NCBI GenBank assembly: GCA_033032175.1
Contig: CM065326.1
Span: 11,054,001-11,118,000, forward strand
Source: Saturnia japonica
Taxonomy: Eukaryota > Arthropoda > Insecta > Lepidoptera > Saturniidae
Direction: 5' to 3'
DNA length: 64,000 bases
In this document: piece by piece, positions 36,501 through 40,953 of the stretch
Numbering within the stretch: the first letter of the stretch is position 1
Layout: each line of letters starts with the position of its first letter
Made by a program: the position numbers and the translations under genes
The notes under the pieces: model-generated
The model's input: only the letters and a program-made list of their open reading frames with translations
Database searches by the model: none
Told to the model about the DNA's origin: nothing

Positions 36501-38000
36501 CTATACTAATATTATAAAGCTGAAGAGTTTGTTTGGGTGAACACACTTATCTCAGGAACTACTGGTTCTAATGGAAAAAATATTTCAGTTATGGATAGCC
36601 CATTAATCGAGGAAGGCTAATATAACATCACCCTATGATCAATAGGAGTGGAGCATCAATGAAAAATGTTGGAAAACCAGGCTATGTTTATTTTTTTTGA
36701 GAGCTTCCATTGCATTCGCTATGTAAATGGTTAAAGTTACGCAACAATCATGTATGATGGAATTGTTTCTGTTATAAAGTTCTAAAAAAATGTCCGCTAT
36801 AACATATGGCTATCCTTTAAGGTTTACTCAATATAACCTTTTTATGGTAATAAAATTTGTTCTAAAATAATGAATTATTTGCAAAGTTGTTTTTATATAC
36901 ATGGTTTTAATCCTTATCAAAATAAATACGTTATTCATCACAAGTATTTAATTTTCAACAAAATTGCCATTTACAGTAATTGATATAAATGAATATCTTA
37001 GGAGATAATCACATTTTTAAAATATCTCAGCAGCAAAATAATGATCAAGTACTGCGAGCACATCTTTATTAAGCAGAATAATGTGGGAGGCAGTAGGTAC
37101 CTAATAATACAGTGTATATGAACCACAAAACTTTTCTCTCTCTCTCTTACATGATGCAGATGAAGTTTCATGGGTCAGCTAGTAAAGCTATAAATTAAGC
37201 ATACTGATATACATTATACTCAATATCTTTGGTGTAAAATCAATATTTTTCAGGTTAGCATAAAGGTTTTGGTAGTTGTTAATTTATGTTTTCTTCAATT
37301 GTGGTTGTGAACTGAAGCATTTATTCCCATGGTGGCCACAGTCTTTGAAGGTTCTAAAAGGGTAACTAAAAATATGTGAAGCCAGAATTAAGTTATTCTA
37401 AACTGTATCAATGACACCAGGAACATGCAGTAACTATTTTACATAATAATTAAATATAAATATTTTAACAATGTTTTTATGTACCCAGAAGTTGGTCCAC
37501 AAACATGCAGTAACTATTTAACATAATAATTAAATATAAAGATTTTAACAGTGTTTTTATGTACCCAGAAGTTGGTATTGTTTAATTACATTTTTAGAAT
37601 ATGTATCTACTATATTATTTCACTATAAAATAACTTGATATGACTGATATCTAACTAAAATCATATTAGAGAATTAAATAGTAATACTAAGCTCATCATT
37701 AAAAGAATCACAGGTAAGTATTGCGAAAAATTATTTCAGTTTAAATGCTGAAAAATGCAGAGAAATATGGAAGGCTAGTATTAAGTGTGTCACCAAGTTT
37801 TATGTTAGGTTATGTATAGAAAGTTTCATAATACCTTCAGAAGAGACTGAAGCATCCTCGTTCTTAGTAGTTAATAAGTCGGCAGGCTGCTCAGTATTAA
37901 GGTTTGGATCACCCCCTCCGCCGTCTCCACTTGAATCCTCACTATTCACTTGAGATTGGTCCTTTGCTACGTTATCACTCAGCGCCATTTCATCCGACAT
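393..38000 (-). CDS. MBD/PHD/F-box domain gene, 3' end outside window
   Basis: I read this as one minus-strand gene of 14 coding exons (listed separately) whose splice phases all agree. The predicted protein runs: acidic N-terminus, basic patch ([13 protein letters not shown]), MBD/TAM-like domain (exons 5-6), basic/proline-rich linker (7-9), C4HC3 PHD-type finger (10-11), Pro/Ala-rich region (11-13), F-box (13-14). Known families: MBD/TAM domains bind DNA or act in chromatin proteins; PHD fingers usually read histone tails; F-boxes bind Skp1 in SCF ubiquitin ligases. Inference: a nuclear chromatin-linked F-box protein, probably with leucine-rich repeats beyond the left edge. KDM2/FBXL19 combine PHD and F-box but have a CXXC rather than an MBD; BAZ2/toutatis combine TAM and PHD but have no F-box. 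I therefore give no symbol. Exon 2 holds an apparent one-base frame break. Linking all exons into one transcript is inference from phase and order. Confidence 0.72.
510..1194. repeat. Intron sequence with a ~200-bp inverted-end repeat at 711-912
   Basis: 711-912 begins ACCGACTTCAACAAAC and ends TTGAAGTTGGTTTTC, so its ends are inverted repeats (about 11 bp). Related copies lie at about 46,840-47,130 and, reversed, 20,300-20,490. Likely a MITE. I see nothing else in this stretch. Confidence 0.45.
1371..3202 (-). pseudogene. gypsy pol remnant: RNase H and integrase
   Basis: From 3,202 the frame gives the end of the RT thumb and RNase H start ([16 protein letters not shown]). A one-base frame slip near 2,965 then leads into YTDHRPLTH and the RNase H end. 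Integrase follows: zinc-binding H/C region (FSHPGAN... CLSCQRAK), catalytic D in [11 protein letters not shown] in [10 protein letters not shown] and E in [10 protein letters not shown], then a GPY/F-like module ([10 protein letters not shown]). All three integrase acidic residues are present, but the preceding reverse transcriptase is missing, so the unit cannot be autonomous. Confidence 0.88.
3199..3576 (-). pseudogene. gypsy aspartic protease remnant
   Basis: Retroviral-type protease with the flap-side motif [15 protein letters not shown] and the later [16 protein letters not shown]. It stops abruptly at 3,199, where the sequence jumps straight into the RT thumb/RNase H region in another frame. 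The missing piece corresponds to the reverse transcriptase core. Confidence 0.85.
3522..4213 (-). pseudogene. gypsy gag remnant
   Basis: Gag-like reading from about 4,213 ([20 protein letters not shown]) through [14 protein letters not shown] and a C-terminal [14 protein letters not shown] motif typical of insect gypsy-group gag. The first tens of residues and any methionine are absent: homology stops where the sequence becomes AT-rich near 4,214. It overlaps the protease reading in another frame. Confidence 0.75.
4214..4664. other. Intron spacer with a short CCCTAAA run
   Basis: AT-rich unique-looking DNA. 4,339-4,358 reads as three CCCTAAA-type units, discussed as a finding. Nothing coding seen. 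Confidence 0.4.
4667..5944 (+). mobile_element. mariner transposon (1,278 bp) with TA target duplication
   Basis: Imperfect terminal inverted repeats: left CATAGGCTGCACTAAAAGTA (from 4,667) and the right end (5,944 backwards) CGAGGGCGGCACTGAAAATT, both followed by a CGGGAAT block. TA flanks at 4,665-4,666 and 5,945-5,946. Length fits a full mariner. It encodes one decayed transposase. Confidence 0.9.
4840..5879 (+). pseudogene. mariner transposase, decayed
   Basis: The start gives the paired HTH region ([34 protein letters not shown]). A stop follows KTAVT at 5,053, and frame slips occur near 5,200 and 5,640. Catalytic parts remain visible: GDESWIYAY (first D), [11 protein letters not shown] (second D) and [10 protein letters not shown] (third D), about 34 residues after the second, as in mariner DD34D. 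It ends [20 protein letters not shown] at 5,879. Not functional. Confidence 0.9.
5945..6842. other. Intron sequence, nothing recognised
   Basis: AT-rich intron between the mariner and exon 13. No repeats shared with the rest of the window were noticed. Confidence 0.4.
6843..7067 (-). CDS. MBD/PHD/F-box gene, exon 13 (leads into F-box)
   Basis: Donor CAG|GTACGA at 6,841-6,843. The acceptor is uncertain: TGAG at 7,068-7,071 keeps phase 0, while CAG at 7,072-7,074 would not. Reads [20 protein letters not shown], Ala/Val-rich stretch, [10 protein letters not shown] (an AT-hook-like RGRP core) and [15 protein letters not shown]. The final VVVQ joins in frame to IFQYLG of exon 14, giving the start of the F-box. 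The intron on the exon 12 side is about 7.5 kb, so a missed exon is possible. Confidence 0.6.
7068..8211. other. Intron sequence with a degraded SINE-like tail
   Basis: 7,446-7,520 (GATGAAGGAAAACCTCGTG, later GAAAATCTGTCACCAACACG) resembles the tail half of the SINE at 55.4 kb. Otherwise no coding signal. Confidence 0.3.
8212..8370. repeat. Two 92-bp spaced direct repeats, each with a perfect palindrome
   Basis: GTTAATTCT-ATA-AGAATTAAC at 8,212-8,232 and GTTAATTCT-GTA-AGAATTAAC at 8,304-8,324: 9-bp perfect stems with 3-base loops. Both are followed by ACAG(G/T)TCACCT and CATGGTGGAATTA, so the unit is about 92 bp. Confidence 0.6.
8800..9325. repeat. 147-bp tandem array, about 4 units
   Basis: The anchor GTTGTCAATGTTACTATTTC begins at 8,805, 8,952, 9,099 and 9,246, exactly 147 bp apart. 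Units are almost identical; the first is divergent at its left edge. Each unit contains the same 34-bp sequence that forms the left terminal repeat of the adjoining 550-bp element. Confidence 0.9.
9326..9875. mobile_element. 550-bp non-autonomous element with 34-bp perfect terminal inverted repeats
   Basis: Left end ATACCATTTCCATTTCTTTA (9,326-9,359) is matched exactly by its reverse complement at 9,842-9,875. No transposase inside. A second, diverged copy lies at 43,440-43,976 with the same interior (ATTAATACGTGTAACATCTT) but eroded ends. The target duplication is unclear. Confidence 0.75.
9876..10699. other. Intron sequence, nothing recognised
   Basis: Very AT-rich intron DNA. No repeat, RNA gene or exon could be supported. 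Confidence 0.4.
10700..10885 (+). mobile_element. tRNA-derived SINE
   Basis: The head carries an A-box-like GCCTAGTGGTCG and a B box GGTTCGAATCC inside a perfect T-arm stem (CTGGG/CCCAG). The body continues TTATTGGGTTTTTCCTATG, ATTCTCAGTAGCAGCTCGGA. The same family, split by a LINE, is at 26,950-28,310. The 3' boundary is uncertain. Confidence 0.7.
10886..12776. other. Intron sequence, nothing recognised
   Basis: AT-rich, with long A/T runs near 12,430-12,500 and a CT-rich patch near 12,740. No coding or repeat structure supported. Confidence 0.4.
12777..14004 (-). mobile_element. Second mariner transposon (1,228 bp) with TA target duplication
   Basis: Left end GGTCCTTACATATGAAATT (12,777) mirrors the right end, which read backwards from 14,004 is GGTCCTTATATATGAAATT. 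TA flanks at 12,775-12,776 and 14,005-14,006. Transposase on the minus strand. A different mariner lineage from the one at 4.67 kb, judged by ends and protein. Confidence 0.9.
12890..13843 (-). pseudogene. mariner transposase, decayed
   Basis: N-terminal HTH from 13,843 ([33 protein letters not shown]), then after a frame slip a core with [20 protein letters not shown] and [12 protein letters not shown], which holds the second catalytic D (usually HDNARPH). Frame slips separate N-terminus, core and C-terminus, so it is inactive. It lies in the 7.5-kb intron between exons 12 and 13 of the F-box gene. Confidence 0.85.
14005..14533. other. Intron sequence, nothing recognised
   Basis: No recognisable element. 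Open readings around 14,070-14,260 have no family resemblance. Confidence 0.35.
14534..14779 (-). CDS. MBD/PHD/F-box gene, exon 12 (Ser/Ala/Pro-rich)
   Basis: Acceptor GGTACAG, donor ACC|GTACAA, phase 0. Reads [20 protein letters not shown], an Ala-rich middle, and a more ordered end [20 protein letters not shown]. Very GC-rich; open readings on the opposite strand and in other frames are composition shadows. Confidence 0.64.
14780..16793. other. Intron sequence, nothing firm
   Basis: About 2 kb of AT-rich intron between exons 12 and 11. 16,262-16,312 (GAGCAAATGTGTTGAAAAT) resembles the end motif of the 184-bp array at 29.6-31.4 kb, suggesting a relic of that family. No exon supported. Confidence 0.4.
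16794..16964 (-). CDS. MBD/PHD/F-box gene, exon 11 (end of PHD finger, Pro-rich)
   Basis: Acceptor CTGTAG, donor AAG|GTATTT, phase 0 at both ends. Begins [20 protein letters not shown], giving the last zinc cysteine, then a Pro/Ala stretch ([20 protein letters not shown]) and [11 protein letters not shown]-rich compared with its introns. Confidence 0.68.
17055..17230. repeat. Interspersed repeat shared with 19,125-19,270
   Basis: Shared blocks include TCGAATTACAT / TCTAATTACAT, CACC(G/T)GCA(T/C)GTGGTG(T/C)ACCCTG and GAGGAAATGGCGATAG-type text. Two diverged copies about 2 kb apart in the same orientation; type unknown. Confidence 0.5.
17316..17670 (+). mobile_element. Helitron-like non-autonomous element, degraded
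   Basis: Body homologous to 60,737-61,249: GTGTCTGTTTGTAATGTCAA, ATTAACAGCTTTTTACTAAA, and AAATAATTAGGGTTCCACAC. Both termini are eroded, and another repeat fragment (ATTTGGCACACAGATAGTTT, as at 39.3-39.8 kb) follows at about 17,690. Confidence 0.6.
18310..18444 (-). CDS. MBD/PHD/F-box gene, exon 10 (PHD-type zinc finger)
   Basis: A 45-codon exon with no start codon in frame, found by following phase from exon 9. Acceptor CACCAG, donor GCG|GTTAGT. Key residues: C-x3-C (CSMSC), then nine residues to C-x2-C (CVAC), four to H-x2-C (HPAC), and the last pair C-x2-C (CANC) made by splicing to exon 11 (PFLCA joined to NCYKSS). This is the C4HC3 PHD spacing except that the first pair is C-x3-C. The in-frame stop-free length and the zinc pair restored by splicing make it convincing. 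Confidence 0.72.
18560..18745 (-). mobile_element. tRNA-derived SINE (second family), copy 1
   Basis: On the minus strand a B box GGGTTCGATCCC (18,715-18,730 region) is followed by a body (AACTATTTAGTTACTATAAT-type, TTTGGAATTAAATGGCCGCG) also found at 48,640-48,800. A short piece of the 55.4-kb SINE family (CACCTATAGGTGCTGG, GCTAGTCAGGCGGGCA) follows to about 18,880. Confidence 0.6.
19125..19275. repeat. Interspersed repeat, second copy of the 17,055-17,230 family
   Basis: See the first copy. The rest of the intron (19,276-19,823) shows nothing further. Confidence 0.45.
19824..19977 (-). CDS. MBD/PHD/F-box gene, exon 9 (polyproline, GC-rich)
   Basis: Acceptor GGGTCAG, donor CGG|GTAATA. Encodes a proline-rich segment with a tandem PPRPPPGT repeat and a run of prolines ([20 protein letters not shown]). 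The repeat is a duplicated 24-bp G/C block. It may bind SH3/WW/profilin-type partners (inference). The Gly-rich reading of the opposite strand is a shadow. Confidence 0.62.
20300..20490 (-). repeat. MITE-like repeat related to 711-912 (reverse orientation)
   Basis: Blocks CTTCAAAGTTGAAGATCCAA, AATGGGATCACTATTG and GAGACTGGTTAAAAAGCG correspond, reversed, to the repeat at 711-912 and 46,840-47,130. Diverged. Confidence 0.4.
20633..20725 (+). pseudogene. tRNA-like sequence (decayed tRNA or SINE head)
   Basis: TTGGTCTAGCGGTGTGACGA resembles an A box/D arm, and AGTTCGAGTCCT a B box, about 50 bp further on. The T-arm stem is weak and no discriminable anticodon arm is seen, so it is unlikely to be a working tRNA. 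Confidence 0.4.
20730..21223. other. Intron sequence, nothing recognised
   Basis: AT-rich, no support for any feature. Confidence 0.35.
21224..21387 (-). CDS. MBD/PHD/F-box gene, exon 8 (Gln/Asn-rich linker)
   Basis: Acceptor TTCACAG, donor AAG|GTCAGT. Reads [32 protein letters not shown], and a polar NNADNNN run. Likely disordered linker. The phase matches exons 7 and 9. Confidence 0.64.
21388..22015. other. Intron sequence, nothing recognised
   Basis: Intron between exons 8 and 7. An open reading to 21,593 runs out of the exon and has no family features. Confidence 0.35.
22016..22166 (-). CDS. MBD/PHD/F-box gene, exon 7 (Lys/Pro-rich linker)
   Basis: Acceptor TTTGTAG, donor AAG|GTTGTT. 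Reads [20 protein letters not shown] followed by [20 protein letters not shown]. It is a basic, proline-rich linker with AT-hook-like spacing but no clear RGRP core. The split codon from exon 6 is completed exactly. Confidence 0.68.
22605..24609 (+). mobile_element. Tigger/pogo-type DNA transposon (2,005 bp)
   Basis: Terminal inverted repeats CAGTGTAAATCCTTTATAAC (22,605) and, reversed from 24,609, CAGTGTAAACTCTTTATAAC, each followed by subterminal TATAACG repeats. TA flanks at 22,603-22,604 and 24,610-24,611. Near full length for the family, but the transposase has stops. Confidence 0.93.
22973..24393 (+). pseudogene. Tigger/pogo transposase, decayed
   Basis: Starts with a CENP-B-type HTH ([38 protein letters not shown]) and is stopped at 23,136. 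The second HTH remains as [11 protein letters not shown]. The DDE core shows the acidic residues in [21 protein letters not shown] and [18 protein letters not shown], matching the pogo DDxD layout. Stops and slips at 23,136, 23,250, about 23,440, 23,711 and 23,991 make it inactive. The C-terminal acidic tail fades before 24,393. Confidence 0.9.
24610..26118. other. Intron with a 10-bp hairpin and a Helitron-like end
   Basis: 24,840-25,020 is noticeably GC-rich and ends in the hairpin CCATGCCAGA-loop-TCTGGCATGG (24,991-25,020); it may be part of an LTR or other element I cannot name. ACTAGTAACCCGCCCGAATT at 25,268 resembles a reversed Helitron-like 3' end (CTAG then hairpin). Otherwise nothing. 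Confidence 0.4.
26119..26216 (-). CDS. MBD/PHD/F-box gene, exon 6 (MBD/TAM domain, second part)
   Basis: Acceptor CTCCAG, donor AG|GTACGT, phase 0 in and two bases out. Reads [20 protein letters not shown] and [12 protein letters not shown], completing the MBD/TAM fold (helix, then the F-S-F motif). A Helitron terminus (26,253) lies 36 bp from the acceptor, inside the intron. Confidence 0.8.
26253..26748 (-). mobile_element. Helitron-like element (496 bp)
   Basis: Minus-strand reading begins TCTATACAATTAATAAAATT and ends CGTG-AGCGAAGC-CACG hairpin, GGCACAG, CTAG. No terminal inverted repeats and no target duplication, with A and T at the junctions, as for Helitrons. The interior matches 60,737-61,249 (for example AATGTCAAAATAACAGC). 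It sits 36 bp upstream of the exon 6 acceptor. Confidence 0.85.
26950..27039 (+). mobile_element. tRNA-SINE, 5' half (interrupted by LINE)
   Basis: TGCCTCATTAGCCTAGTTGG then a B box remnant and GTAAAGTATTATGGGGTTTT match the SINE at 10,700. It breaks at TTAAATTCT, where the LINE begins, and resumes at 28,213. Confidence 0.75.
27040..28200 (+). pseudogene. LINE reverse transcriptase, C-terminal part, frame open
   Basis: One stop-free frame of 386 codons enters from the truncated 5' edge; there is no true start codon (the apparent start near 27,220 is a TTG). RT motifs: [18 protein letters not shown], then the catalytic [13 protein letters not shown], and thumb motifs ([17 protein letters not shown]). 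The C-terminal region includes [14 protein letters not shown] and [13 protein letters not shown], as in CR1/Jockey-group LINEs. The intact frame implies a recent insertion, though the copy cannot be autonomous without its 5' end. Confidence 0.88.
27040..28212 (+). mobile_element. 5'-truncated non-LTR retrotransposon inserted in a SINE
   Basis: The 8-bp target duplication TAAATTCT flanks it (27,032-27,039 and 28,213-28,220). The 3' end has AATAAA at 28,197 and a short ATAATAA tail. The 5' truncation and tail are normal for target-primed reverse transcription. See the coding entry. Confidence 0.9.
28213..28315 (+). mobile_element. tRNA-SINE, 3' half
   Basis: ATTCTCAGTAGCAGCTCGGA followed by TTGTCCCCGATTATTGACAA and GGTTCGCCCCC continues the SINE body seen at 10,790-10,870. 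It resumes precisely after the duplicated target. Confidence 0.75.
28316..28897. other. CpG-richer intron stretch, unassigned
   Basis: 28,316-28,640 is richer in G+C and CpG than its surroundings and could be an unrecognised repeat. No exon fits the phase of exons 5 and 6 here. Confidence 0.35.
28898..29092 (-). CDS. MBD/PHD/F-box gene, exon 5 (MBD/TAM domain, first part)
   Basis: Phase 0 at both ends; acceptor TTGTATAG, donor GAG|GTCAGT. After a basic stretch ([13 protein letters not shown]) it reads [20 protein letters not shown] and then [18 protein letters not shown]. The GWKRE beginning and the [12 protein letters not shown] core are typical of MBD/TAM domains: Gly-Trp-x-Arg start, then a strand with Y-x-P-x-G-K. 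The domain continues in exon 6. Confidence 0.8.
29643..31401. repeat. 184-bp tandem array (9 units) within inverted ends
   Basis: The anchor GAAGCTTTTATGCGCTTATG recurs at 29,757, 29,941, 30,125, 30,309, 30,493, 30,677, 30,861, 31,045 and 31,229, each 184 bp apart. Every unit ends CAAGTGTGTTGAAAAA, whose reverse complement TTTTTCAACACACTTG opens the region at 29,643. It lies in the intron between exons 5 and 4. Non-coding; too long and without spacers for a CRISPR. Confidence 0.93.
31681..31733 (-). CDS. MBD/PHD/F-box gene, exon 4 (53-nt micro-exon)
   Basis: Acceptor TTTTCAG and donor GAC|GTAAGT flank 53 nt that complete the split codon of exon 3 and read [17 protein letters not shown]. It is too short to stand out as an ORF; splice signals and phase support it. 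It lies just right of the 184-bp tandem array. Confidence 0.6.
31880..32108 (-). mobile_element. Helitron-like fragment, 5' part
   Basis: The minus strand from 32,108 reads TCTATACAAATAATAAAATT then the same interior as 26,253-26,748. The hairpin/CTAG end is missing, and homology fades left of about 31,880. Confidence 0.7.
32109..32859. other. Intron sequence, nothing recognised
   Basis: No feature supported apart from moderate GC around 32,440-32,540. Confidence 0.35.
32860..33168 (-). mobile_element. tRNA-derived SINE (55.4-kb family), minus copy
   Basis: The minus strand reads GCAATGATGGTTCAGTTGGT (A box), a B-box-like GGACATGAGCTCGAATCCCT, TGTGAAGGAAAATATCGTG, GGTAGACC, then GATCAGGTGAGATTGTGGCC-type text. 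Matches 55,383-55,695. Confidence 0.75.
33382..33470 (-). mobile_element. Helitron-like 3' terminus
   Basis: The minus strand ends CGCG-AACGAAGT-CGCG hairpin, GGCGGTTG, CTAG (33,382-33,385). A perfect 4-bp stem with the conserved GAAG loop. The matching 5' TC end was not found. Confidence 0.55.
33471..34019. other. Intron sequence, nothing recognised
   Basis: No feature supported. Confidence 0.3.
34020..34133 (-). CDS. MBD/PHD/F-box gene, exon 3
   Basis: Acceptor GTGTAG, donor CTG|GTGAGT. Reads [20 protein letters not shown] then a short hydrophobic stretch and ASKRPRKDT. The phase (one base carried in, one carried out) matches both neighbouring exons. No known domain recognised. Confidence 0.66.
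34285..34440 (+). mobile_element. LINE 3'-end remnant (tentative)
   Basis: CTTATGTAGTGTTCCTGTGG, GCTCCTTGGAATGGGGGGTG and GCAGTAGCCGCTTACCATCA resemble a 3' untranslated block I associate with common lepidopteran LINEs. No coding part remains. Confidence 0.4.
34868..35337 (-). CDS. MBD/PHD/F-box gene, exon 2 (apparent frameshift)
   Basis: Acceptor TTCACAG at 35,338-35,340; donor G|GTGAGA at 34,866-34,868. The exon is Glu/Lys/Asp-rich and likely disordered, ending with a basic patch [19 protein letters not shown] that could act as a nuclear localisation signal. From the acceptor, the frame set by exon 1 reads [17 protein letters not shown] and then hits a stop near 35,186. The long open frame ([13 protein letters not shown] and onward) is offset by one base. 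Five instead of four A (minus strand) at 35,268-35,271 would join the two frames, so an assembly or allelic homopolymer deletion is the simplest reading. Confidence 0.65.
35338..36498. other. Intron sequence with a decayed Helitron-like end near 35,857
   Basis: AATACTAGCAACAGCTAACT at 35,854 looks like a degraded CTAG-plus-hairpin end (compare 33,382). The remainder is AT-rich with no exon. Confidence 0.35.
36500..37182 (+). mobile_element. Helitron-like element (683 bp)
   Basis: Starts TCTATACTAATATTATAAAG with A before it, ends GGGTCAG-CTAG with T after it; no target duplication. The interior (GAGTTTGTTTGGGTGAACAC, GGAACTACTGGTTCTAATGG, CTCTCTCTCTC near the end) is shared with 57,887-58,551. 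Confidence 0.75.
37423..37576. repeat. 80-bp tandem duplication
   Basis: ACATGCAGTAACTATTTTAC starts at 37,423 and again at 37,503 with nearly identical text through TATGTACCCAGAAGTTGGT. Two units, in the first intron of the F-box gene. Confidence 0.85.
37835..38000 (-). CDS. MBD/PHD/F-box gene, exon 1 (start codon)
   Basis: The ATG at 37,998-38,000 opens a serine/aspartate-rich N-terminus ([17 protein letters not shown], then a GDGGGG run). The frame extends further only through a TTG, so the ATG is preferred. The exon ends GAAG before the donor GTATTA. It leaves one base in the split codon, which fits the acceptor of exon 2. No domain is visible. Confidence 0.7.
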
Positions 38001-38250
38001 TGTCAAATATCCCAAAGTTCAATGAAAATCTTTTGTCAAAATACAAACAAGCACATAACAGATGGATCAAGACTCATTTGCTATAATTGCTCCAAATAAC
38101 GAAGGTTTGCGCGCGTCACGGCGTAGATTTCCCGCTATAATGGTAAAAAATATAAGCTACACGATTAGCATAGCATTCATTGCACACGCTCCGTTTATCT
38201 CCAAAGACACGACTATTTATAACTATATTTATTTAGATAATAAAAATATA
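38001..38250 (-). promoter_or_regulatory. Probable 5' UTR/promoter region of the MBD/PHD/F-box gene (position only)
   Basis: Directly upstream of the start codon. I see no clear TATA or initiator, so the call rests on position alone. A 5' non-coding exon further right cannot be excluded. Confidence 0.3.
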
Positions 38251-39242
38251 TGCAATAAATTGAGTAAATAAATAATTTTGGAAGTATTTATGTCCAAATA
38301 CCAAATTTCTATGGAAAATGTCGATCATTATCAACATCCGCTCAGAAGACGCCACGCTAGTTGTCTATGGTTATTTATTTATTTCTGTGCTGGCAGCCTT
38401 AGACGTTTCCGATTTTCCGTATATTCATATTAATCTATGTTTCCGATCAAGATTCTGAGTAGGCCGGCTCTATACGTTGGCACTAATGCTATTCGCCAAC
38501 GTGTGGATAAGCAAAAAAGCATTGGCCAACATTGGTAGTTGGGCGTCTCGTGTCGGATATATCAAACGGATTATGTACGTAGGGGAGAATGGGTAACAGT
38601 GGATTATTTATTTTGTAATGTCCAGGGTCGATACTGGCCTACTACAGGTAATCACCATTGTGTACAGCGGCCAGTCAGAAGGACGCGAGCCGCGCCGCTC
38701 CGCTACAGTTCAGTTCCACTCATTGCGGTTTTGCGGTTTTATGCTGGCACTACACAATCGCCCAACGAGTTCGAAATCAAAGGAGTTTGATTGGGTTGGC
38801 CAACACGCACAAACCGGCCCTCCACACATTAAAACGTGCAGTTATCAACCTCATAGTTTTATTAAATAAATTTCGCAATTTTGTTCGATAATAGCAGAAT
38901 CAGTCAAAATTTAGTGGAATAATCTCTACCTGTACTTAATTAGAACAATAATATGCACTAATACAATATAGCAAGACTACAACTAATTCTTCGACGTCTG
39001 CCATGATTAAGTTTGAAATTCGCTGCCGATATGTGGAGGGCCGTTAGTAAATCGGTCGAGTTCACTCAAGTTCACAGTTGAAGTTTGGCGGACAATTTAA
39101 ATAATTTTCTTGACCAGATGTTATGTCCTTTTCTGCAATGGTGTTATTACCTTCACTGTGCTAATAACTCCTAACATGGAAAGAGAAAAAATAGACCTAA
39201 AGATTGCATAACCGTTTGTGAGATAACAATAATTATTTTAGA
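38251..39242. other. Intergenic sequence, unassigned
   Basis: 38,640-38,830 is relatively GC-rich and open in all three forward frames, which looks like composition rather than a gene: no domain and no splice-consistent continuation. No repeat identified. Confidence 0.35.
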
Positions 39243-39875
39243 CTAGCTCGTACCCGCAACTTCGTCTGCGTATTATTGGATATCACTATGTGTGTGCCAA
39301 TTTTCATCTAAATCCGTTCAGTTGTTTTTGCGTGATTGAGTAACAAACATAGAAACTTTCCATTTATTATATTTGTGCTATAACACTGGTTAAGCTATGA
39401 CTTTACTGGCATAAAAAGTACCCTATCTGTTATTCCATGTTATAAACTATCAGTGTGCCAAATTTGATCTAAACCCGTTCAGCTGTTTTTGCGTGATTGA
39501 GTAACAAACATAAAAACTTTCGATTTTATTATATTTGTAGGATAACACTGGTTAATCTATGACTTTTACCGGGATAAATAGTACCCTGCCTGATATTCTA
39601 GGTCATAAATTATCTGTGTGCCAAATTTCATCTAAATCCGTTTAGCCGTATTTGAGTGATTGAGCAACAAAGCTTCAAAATTTCCATTTATTATATTTGT
39701 AGGATAACACTGGTTGAACTTTGACTTTTGCCGGGATAAAAAGTACCCTATATGTTATTCCAGGTCATAGACTATCTATGAGCCAAATTTCATTGAGACC
39801 TGTTCAACCGTTTTTGCGTGATTGAGTAACAAACCTCCAAACATACACACTTTCACATTTATTATATTAGTAAGA
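39243..39875 (-). mobile_element. Helitron-like element with internal ~162-bp tandem repeats
   Basis: The minus strand begins TCTTACTAATATAATAAATG (39,875) and ends with a decayed hairpin and CTAG at 39,243-39,246. Inside are about four units of 160-165 bp anchored by (G/T)TGTGCCAAATTTCATCTAA and GCGTGATTGAGTAACAAAC. A degraded unit also occurs near 17,660-17,720. Confidence 0.75.
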
Positions 39876-40953
39876 TTAGTGTTTTTATTTCATTCGGTTT
39901 ACTTAAAATTTACCATTGTATGCACGAATAAAATACTGTTCGATGTCAGATGTACAATAGAACGTTAATGTTCGCTTGAAAAATTCATGCAAAAACACTC
40001 TCAAACTGGACTATTTTCACAGGTATGGCGCTTTTAGCTTAGCCCCAAAAAAAGTGACTAAAAAGTATTTAAACCTATTTTAAGTACATATTTTTTGTAT
40101 GTCGCTCTTCCAGTTCGTAGCGAGAAAGTAATATACCGAAATCTTAGTTATTCTATCTACGCCATCTAATATATATTATAAATATTGGACTTTACAGAAT
40201 ATTCTATTTTACTAGACTCTGGCAAATAAAAGTAGACGGAAAAAGCGCGGCAAATTAAAAAAATATCAGTATGGCAACCCCAACATTAGTATGACATACC
40301 TGAAATAACCTAATTTGATACTTTATAATATAAAATAATTTGTTTTTGCTGAAAAACAGTATTAATTGTACACTACTGCTTGGCTGCATGTGGGCAAGTC
40401 CAACAATGAGAATAAGTCTACGAAATAAATCAATACTGCGGTAGTAGCAGCTACTAACCTAACTAGGTAACCTCTTATCAAAAGAAACTTACCACTAAGG
40501 TTTCGATAATTACGATTGCTATAAATTCAAATTCCCAGAAGGATTCGGGGGAGGCCTTTGCCCAGCAGTGGTTTAGGTTGGGCTAAGTTAAAAATAATAA
40601 TATTAAAATGGCCAAGCTAATCGCGTAAAATAGAAATTCTATTCAGACAAAGTAAACTGAAGTTTCGAGATGTAAAATCACTACCTATGTTGATACAAAT
40701 CAAAAAAACATGTGACATTTCAAAAAATCAGTTTACTACGTCTGAATCAAAAATAAGACTATTATGTAGCAACCTGATTAAAAAAAAAAAAACAACAACA
40801 ATATTCTATAATAATTTTGGTTTATTCACTTTCATAATCAAAATGGAAGAGTCACTAGAATCACTGTTTCCTGCGTTAATAATAAAACTTTCTACTTTAT
40901 TTTCTGTAATTCTGTCCCTTTTTTTATATTTATTTTCAACATGTATGACATGA
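39876..40953. other. Intergenic sequence with an RTE-like tail at ~40,535-40,590
   Basis: GGGGAGGCCTTTGCCCAGCA at 40,548 resembles the 3' block of lepidopteran RTE-type LINEs. Otherwise AT-rich with an A-run at 40,780; no gene supported. Confidence 0.35.

Noticed and set aside
393..38000. Naming the long gene KDM2 or toutatis/BAZ2
   Set aside because: No JmjC, CXXC, DDT or bromodomain was seen, and the domain mix fits neither family fully.
38539..38891. Three overlapping open frames upstream of the F-box gene
   Set aside because: All three frames being open indicates GC-biased composition; no domain, and no splice-consistent extension.
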